This document shows, piece by piece, positions 14,312 to 20,760 of a stretch of 20,760 nucleotides of DNA. Location of the stretch: positions 1 to 20,760 of the forward strand of contig JAPUJD010000090.1 of NCBI GenBank assembly GCA_027296385.1. Reading direction: 5' to 3'. The notes beneath the pieces are model-generated. The model saw only the letters and a list, made by a program, of their open reading frames with translations, did no database searches and had not been told where the DNA came from. The first letter of the stretch is position 1, and every line of letters begins with the position of its first letter. The DNA is from Acidobacteriota bacterium (lineage in GTDB: Bacteria > Acidobacteriota > Thermoanaerobaculia > Multivoradales > JAHEKO01). Made by a program: the position numbers and the translations under genes.

Positions 14312-15581
14312 CGGAGACAGGGAGGACTTCGCGGACGTTCTCGCCAGTGTAGATCTGACGCGGGCGGTGGATCCGGGTCGTAGCGTCGGCGCGCATCTCT
14401 TTCCAGTGCGCGATCCAACCGGGCAGCCGGCCGAGGGCGAACATGACGGTGAACATCTCGGTCGGAATCCCCATCGCCCGGTAGATGATGCCGCTGTAGA
14501 AGTCTACGTTGGGATAGAGATTGCGCTCGACGAAATACTCGTCCTCGAGGGCGATGCGCTCGAGCTCGCGTGCGATGTCGAGCAGCGGGTCGCTCACCCC
14601 GAGCTCGCTCAAGACGCCGTCGGCCGCTCCCTTGAGCAGCTTGGCCCGCGGATCGTAGTTCTTGTAGACCCGATGGCCGAAGCCCATCAGCCGGAACGGG
14701 TCCGCCTTGTCCTTGGCCTTGTCGACGTACTTCTTGTAGTCGCCGCCGTCTCTCCGGATGTGCTCGAGCATCTCGATCACCGCCTGATTGGCCCCGCCAT
14801 GGAGGGGGCCCCACAGCGCGTTGATCCCGGCCGAGATCGAAACGAAGAGGTTGGCCGCGCTCGAGCCCACCATGCGTACGGTCGCCGTGGAGCAGTTCTG
14901 CTCGTGGTCCGCGTGCAGGATGAGCAGCATGTTGAGCGCTTCATCGACCACCGGCGAGACCTCGTAGGGTTCCACTGGCAGCGCGAACATCATGTGCAGG
15001 AAGTTCTGGGTGTAGCTGAGGTCGTTGCGCGGGTAGACGACCGGCTGCCCCATCGACTTCTTGTGTGAGAAAGCGGCGATCGTCTTCGCCTTGGCCAACA
15101 GACGGACGATGTTGAGGTCCATGCCCTCCTCATCCTCGCCGACCGGGTAGTAGGCCGACAGCGACGAGACCATCGAGGAGAGAATCGCCATCGGGTGGGC
15201 CGTCTGGGGATAGCCCTCGAAGAACTTCTTCATGTCTTCGTGGATCAGCGTGTGCCGGGTCACCTGTTCGCCGAACCGCTGCAGCTGGTCCTCGGTCGGC
15301 AAGTTTCCGTAGATCAGCAGATAGCAGACTTCGATGAAGCGAGTCCGTTCGGCCAGTTGCTCGATCGAGTGCCCGCGGTAACGCAGAATGCCCTCTTCGC
15401 CGTCGATGAACGTGATGGCGCTCGAACACGACCCGGTGTTGCCGTACCCGGGGTCGTAGGTGATGGCGCCGCTGGTGACCTTGCGCAGGGCCTGCACGTC
15501 GATGCCGACTTCGCCCTCGGTCCCCTCGATCAGCGCCAGGTCGTACTCCTTGCCGTCGTAAGTCAGTCTGGCGGAACTCAT
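14304..15581 (-). CDS. gltA: Citrate synthase
   Basis: Condenses acetyl-CoA and oxaloacetate to citrate, the entry step of the TCA cycle. It has 425 residues, like the hexameric Gram-negative (type II) enzymes. The catalytic triad is His261 (GPLHGGANQ), His303 (GFGHRVYKNYDPRA) and Asp360 (NVDFYSG), equivalent to His264, His305 and Asp362 of E. coli. The N-terminal beta-rich extension (1-60) and FIDGEEGILRYRGHSIEQLA support this type. ATG 15581 has AGGAG about 10 nt upstream. queE ends 57 nt before it on the same strand, so cotranscription is possible; a TAAGAT sequence in the gap could also give its own promoter. The gene ends within the terminator hairpin. Confidence 0.97.
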   Translation of the reverse strand: MSSARLTYDGKEYDLALIEGTEGEVGIDVQALRKVTSGAITYDPGYGNTGSCSSAITFIDGEEGILRYRGHSIEQLAERTRFIEVCYLLIYGNLPTEDQLQRFGEQVTRHTLIHEDMKKFFEGYPQTAHPMAILSSMVSSLSAYYPVGEDEEGMDLNIVRLLAKAKTIAAFSHKKSMGQPVVYPRNDLSYTQNFLHMMFALPVEPYEVSPVVDEALNMLLILHADHEQNCSTATVRMVGSSAANLFVSISAGINALWGPLHGGANQAVIEMLEHIRRDGGDYKKYVDKAKDKADPFRLMGFGHRVYKNYDPRAKLLKGAADGVLSELGVSDPLLDIARELERIALEDEYFVERNLYPNVDFYSGIIYRAMGIPTEMFTVMFALGRLPGWIAHWKEMRADATTRIHRPRQIYTGENVREVLPVSER

Positions 15582-15638
15582 TCCACAGGATCTCCTGGCA
15601 GTTCTAGATCGTCCATGCCGAAGAATGATCTTACCTCG

Positions 15639-16346
15639 TTAGACTCCGCGCTCGGTCGGCCCCCAGATCAACTTGTGCAGCTGAGTCTGAACCCGCACCG
15701 GCAACCGATCCTCGAGCACCCGTCGTGCCAGCACGCGGAGCGCGAGCCCATCGTGAACCACCGAGAAGAGGATCGCGCAGTGCCGCGACAACCCACGTTC
15801 GGCGACCAGATCCCGCGCCCACTCGTAGTCGGCCTCGTCCGCCAGCACGAACTTGAGCTCGTCGGTAGGCCGGAGATGATCGAGATTCTCCCACCGGTTG
15901 TTGCCGGCCTCGCCGCTGCCCGGGCACTTGACGTCGACGATGCGCCGCACCCGAGGGTCGACCGACGAGATGTCCAGGCCGCCGCCGGTCTCGAGCAACA
16001 CCTCGAAGCCCGCGTCGCAGAGCCGGGCGAGGAGCGGGTGAACGCCGGGCTGGAGCAACGGCTCGCCGCCCGTCACCTCGACCAACGGGCACTCGAAGCT
16101 CTCGACCTCGCGCACCACTTCGTCGAGGCTGTACCAGGTACCCTCGTAGAAGCTGTGTTCGCTGTCGCACCAGACGCAGCGCATCTGGCAGCCGGTGAGT
16201 CGAACGAGCACACACGGTCGGCCGGCGAAGCTCGACTCACCCTGCAGTGAGTAGAAAATCTCGTTGACGAGCAGCCTGGGGGGGACGCCCACACTCCGAT
16301 GCGCCTCGCCCGAGCGCCCATCTTCGGTGCGGGGCGCCACCGTCAC
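15639..16346 (-). CDS. queE: 7-carboxy-7-deazaguanine synthase QueE
   Basis: Radical SAM enzyme that contracts the ring of 6-carboxytetrahydropterin to 7-carboxy-7-deazaguanine, in the pathway to queuosine or other deazapurines. It has 235 residues. The [4Fe-4S]/SAM motif is the standard CX3CX2C: Cys53, Cys57 and Cys60 in TGCQMRCVWCDSEHSF. The substrate region NEIFYSLQGESSFAGRPC precedes it, and VEVTGGEPLLQ and DVKCPGSGE follow, all typical of QueE. The start is GTG 16346, which overlaps the queD stop by four bases (GTGA), so translation is coupled. queC and the later genes of the pathway are not in this window. Confidence 0.95.
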   Translation of the reverse strand: MTVAPRTEDGRSGEAHRSVGVPPRLLVNEIFYSLQGESSFAGRPCVLVRLTGCQMRCVWCDSEHSFYEGTWYSLDEVVREVESFECPLVEVTGGEPLLQPGVHPLLARLCDAGFEVLLETGGGLDISSVDPRVRRIVDVKCPGSGEAGNNRWENLDHLRPTDELKFVLADEADYEWARDLVAERGLSRHCAILFSVVHDGLALRVLARRVLEDRLPVRVQTQLHKLIWGPTERGV

Positions 16347-16717
16347 GCCGGCTCCTCGTAGCGCGCGCAGGATGTGTCATTCTCCCACACCTCGACCCGG
16401 CGAACGCGGACACGGCCGTCATTCAAACGCCGCGACATCTCCCGATAAACGTACTCGCTCACCAGCTCGGCGGTCGTGTTGCGCTCGTCGAAGGGCGAGA
16501 TGTCGTTGATGACCCGGTGGTCGAAGGGCCCTGCGACCTCTTCCAGCGCCGCCCTGAGATCGGCGAAATCGAGCACCATGCCCAGCTCGTCGAGCTCGCC
16601 CGCCTCGAGGAGCACTCGCACGCGATAGTTGTGGCCGTGAAGATTCTCGCACCCACCGGTGTGGCCTCGTATGAAGTGAGCCGCCGCGAAGTTGAAGTCC
16701 TTGAAGATAGTGAACAT
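16343..16717 (-). CDS. queD: 6-carboxytetrahydropterin synthase QueD
   Basis: Converts 7,8-dihydroneopterin triphosphate to 6-carboxytetrahydropterin, the substrate of QueE. It has 124 residues, the usual T-fold size. Zinc ligands are His14 (FAAAHF), His27 and His29 (LHGHNY), and the catalytic cysteine is Cys23 (GGCENLHGH). FDHRVIND and VEVWEND carry the other conserved catalytic positions. The start ATG 16717 has no well-placed Shine-Dalgarno (AAGGGG lies about 15 nt upstream). The 252-nt gap before it holds a hairpin but no recognisable preQ1 riboswitch. It forms a two-gene unit with queE. Confidence 0.95.
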   Translation of the reverse strand: MFTIFKDFNFAAAHFIRGHTGGCENLHGHNYRVRVLLEAGELDELGMVLDFADLRAALEEVAGPFDHRVINDISPFDERNTTAELVSEYVYREMSRRLNDGRVRVRRVEVWENDTSCARYEEPA

Positions 16718-16969
16718 AGGGAGTCACCAGCCCCTTAGATCGTCTCTTGCGGGCCCACTCGCGTCAAGTGGGATGGATCAACAGCCCCAGGCAGAGTGAA
16801 CGGGAAACAATCTTCATCCGTACAACGTTAGTAGAGATGCATGGGCGTTCGGGAGTTGCGTCCGTCAACGGGGAGCAATCTCCGACAACTCTTTCAGCTC
16901 CCTCTCCTCCCCCCTGTGCCGGATCCCTCCCCGGCACAGGGGCTTTTCTCGAGCTCGCGACCGCCTGTG
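16718..16969. other. Intergenic region between acnA end and queD start, structured
   Basis: No convincing gene is seen. It holds a 12-bp hairpin near acnA (16911-16942), a smaller one at 16755-16773 (CCCACT / AGTGGG), and nested complementarity at 16850-16903 (GAGTTG with CAACTC around GGAG-CAAT-CTCC). The part around 16800-16840 is AT-richer than the surroundings and may hold the queD promoter, but no good -35/-10 pair was found on either strand. Confidence 0.5.
16911..16942. terminator. Strong hairpin terminator downstream of acnA
   Basis: CCCCTGTGCCGG and CCGGCACAGGGG form a perfect 12-bp stem with an 8-nt loop (ATCCCTCC). It lies 27 nt past the acnA stop. The T-run (CTTTTCTC, 16943 onward) is on the plus-strand side, so as an intrinsic terminator it is best oriented for plus-strand transcription. 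For acnA it would work without a U-tract. Confidence 0.75.
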
Positions 16970-19720
<2,751 letters not shown>

Positions 19721-19742
19721 GAGCAACTCCTAGGGAGGGTAA

Positions 19743-19748
19743 ACCATA
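19743..19748 (-). promoter_or_regulatory. Candidate -10 box of acnA
   Basis: TATGGT on the minus strand would place the start of transcription near 19736, leaving a short leader that includes the AGGAG ribosome site. No good -35 element was found at 16-18 nt. Confidence 0.35.
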
Positions 19749-19859
19749 GCGCAAAGCCGAGCAGCATGCGCTGTTACGGCTGATCGAGCACCGAGGCCTC
19801 CTCGACAACGGCTGCTCCTGCCGATTTCGCCTCGTGCTGGCCGTGGCCAGTCTCCGAGA

Positions 19860-19890
19860 GTCGGTCAAGGCCTTCCTGCCCTGACCCGAC
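19860..19890 (-). terminator. Candidate hairpin after the MFS gene
   Basis: Directly after the MFS stop, GTCGG-G-TCA can pair with TGA-CCGAC on the minus strand (8 pairs, one bulge, 14-nt loop). There is no U-tract. It would separate the MFS gene from acnA. Confidence 0.35.
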
Positions 19891-20760
19891 TCAGGCCGCC
19901 GTGTCAGGCAGTACCGCGGGGGGGGCTTCGTCCACCGCGCCCTCATCGCGCACCACGGCGGCGAAGAAAAAGGTGAACACCATGAGGCCGGCGGCGATCC
20001 AGAAGGGGCCGCGGATGCCGATGTGCTGGAACACCGCGCCGGCCCATAGCGGCCCCGCCATGCGGGCGACGCCGCCGACCGACTGCTGGACTCCGAGGAT
20101 GCTCCCGGTCTCGCCGGCCGCGGCCCGCTGGGAGATCAGCGAGGTCGTGGTCGGGAAGAGGAAGGCGGTGCCGATCGGCACGAAGGCCGCGGCGGCGGCG
20201 AGCTGCCAGATGCTCGTCGCCAAGGGCAGCATCAACATGCCGGCGCCGATGGTCAAGGCACCTGTCCTCAAGAGTCGCACTTCGCCGAATCTCCTCACCG
20301 CCGGGCCGAGCACGAGGCTGCGCATGATCAGCGAGATGCCGCCGACGTAGACGTAGAACCAGCCGATCGTCGTCGCGTCGACGCCGAAGCTGCGGCCGAG
20401 ATAGAGGGCCAGAATGCCGTTCATCGCCATGAAGGCCATCATCCCGGTGGCGTAGATCCAGATCAGCGCGCTGATGCGGCCGCGCGGCTGGCGCACGACG
20501 TCGAGGAAGGCGCGGCGGGTCGGGCCGAGGCCGGGCCCCTTCGGTTCGTGCGGCTTGCGGTCGACCTTCGGCTCGGGCAGATTGCGCCAGGCGAAGAGGA
20601 GGTTGAGGACGCACAGCCCCGCCGCCAGGTAGCCCGGCCCCACGGTGCCGATCGTCGCCGCCAAGGAGGCGACGGCCGGTCCGACCATGACTCCGGCACT
20701 GGCTGCCGAGGTCAGCCAGCCCAGGGCCTGGGCTCGGCGCTCCGGCGGCACCGTGTCACT
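19891..20760 (-). CDS. MFS transporter, 5' end outside window
   Basis: Major facilitator superfamily permease of the inner membrane. The frame stays open to the window edge, and 290 residues are visible. It starts at the cytoplasmic loop after TM4 (SDTVPPERRAQALGW, the family's 'ER..a.G' motif), then TM5-TM6, a Lys/Pro-rich central loop (PEPKVDRKPHEPKGPG) and six more hydrophobic segments. TM1-TM4 lie beyond 20760, so this is not a broken gene as far as can be seen. The layout and the VGPAVASLAATIG helix are like drug/proton antiporters of the TetA type, but the substrate cannot be named. The C-terminal tail is acidic and short. Confidence 0.88.
   Translation of the reverse strand, partial: SDTVPPERRAQALGWLTSAASAGVMVGPAVASLAATIGTVGPGYLAAGLCVLNLLFAWRNLPEPKVDRKPHEPKGPGLGPTRRAFLDVVRQPRGRISALIWIYATGMMAFMAMNGILALYLGRSFGVDATTIGWFYVYVGGISLIMRSLVLGPAVRRFGEVRLLRTGALTIGAGMLMLPLATSIWQLAAAAAFVPIGTAFLFPTTTSLISQRAAAGETGSILGVQQSVGGVARMAGPLWAGAVFQHIGIRGPFWIAAGLMVFTFFFAAVVRDEGAVDEAPPAVLPDTAA

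Noticed and set aside
14118..16250. Plus-strand frames opposite gltA and queE (316 and 351 codons)
   Set aside because: Catalytic residues of citrate synthase and QueE are all found on the minus strand; the plus frames show no domain.
16718..16800. preQ1 riboswitch ahead of queD
   Set aside because: The short aptamer with its A-rich tail (AAAAAACTA-like) is absent, and the one hairpin here lacks the expected pseudoknot partner.
19750..19883. Plus-strand frame of about 44 codons between acnA and the MFS gene, coding-like in composition
   Set aside because: It has no ATG or well-placed ribosome site, begins right after a stop, and matches no family I know; it could be a gene remnant but cannot be supported.

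Overview
The window is high-GC DNA, densely coded, with 17 protein genes on both strands, no RNA genes, no CRISPR array and no insertion sequence. An outer-membrane TonB receptor, a lipoprotein and meso-DAP synthesis point to a Gram-negative (diderm) bacterium. TrmFO rather than TrmA, the topA-trmFO-xerC-hslV-hslU order, a topoisomerase I with glycine-rich C-terminal repeats instead of zinc fingers, and GC-rich codon use suggest Acidobacteriota or a neighbouring deep-branching diderm phylum. That placement is an inference; no single marker here fixes it.

Left half, plus strand (1-11053): topA, trmFO, xerC, a two-pass membrane protein with a PH-like tail, hslV, hslU, an FN3-domain lipoprotein, dapF and tyrS. 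The first part matches the order of the Bacillus codY operon (topA-trmFO-xerC-hslV-hslU), with an unrelated membrane protein inserted before hslV and codY absent. This is a housekeeping block: DNA topology, tRNA methylation, chromosome dimer resolution, proteolysis, cell-wall and lysine precursor synthesis, and tRNA charging.

Centre (11043-14280): a minus-strand operon of a Fur-family regulator followed 9 nt later by a FecA-like TonB-dependent receptor. A sigma70-like promoter and an 8-3-8 perfect palindrome of Fur-box shape lie upstream of fur. The receptor gene overlaps the convergent tyrS end by 11 nt. A small two-pass membrane protein is divergent from fur.

Right half, minus strand (14304-20760): in transcription order, a 5'-truncated MFS transporter, aconitase acnA, a 252-nt gap with strong hairpins, queD and queE (7-deazaguanine synthesis, overlapping by 4 nt), and citrate synthase gltA. 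Two TCA-cycle genes therefore flank the queuosine pair.

The points most worth following are these: an HslV with a Bacillus CodW-like N-terminal Ser extension; a recurrent TAnnnT box 6-7 nt before start codons lacking a Shine-Dalgarno, which suggests leaderless transcripts; the apparently self-regulated fur-receptor operon; a 23-nt dispersed repeat found twice just after stop codons, once as the core of a 10-bp hairpin that contains bases of both convergent stop codons; and a DapF with several normally invariant active-site residues replaced. No clearly novel multi-gene system was found.
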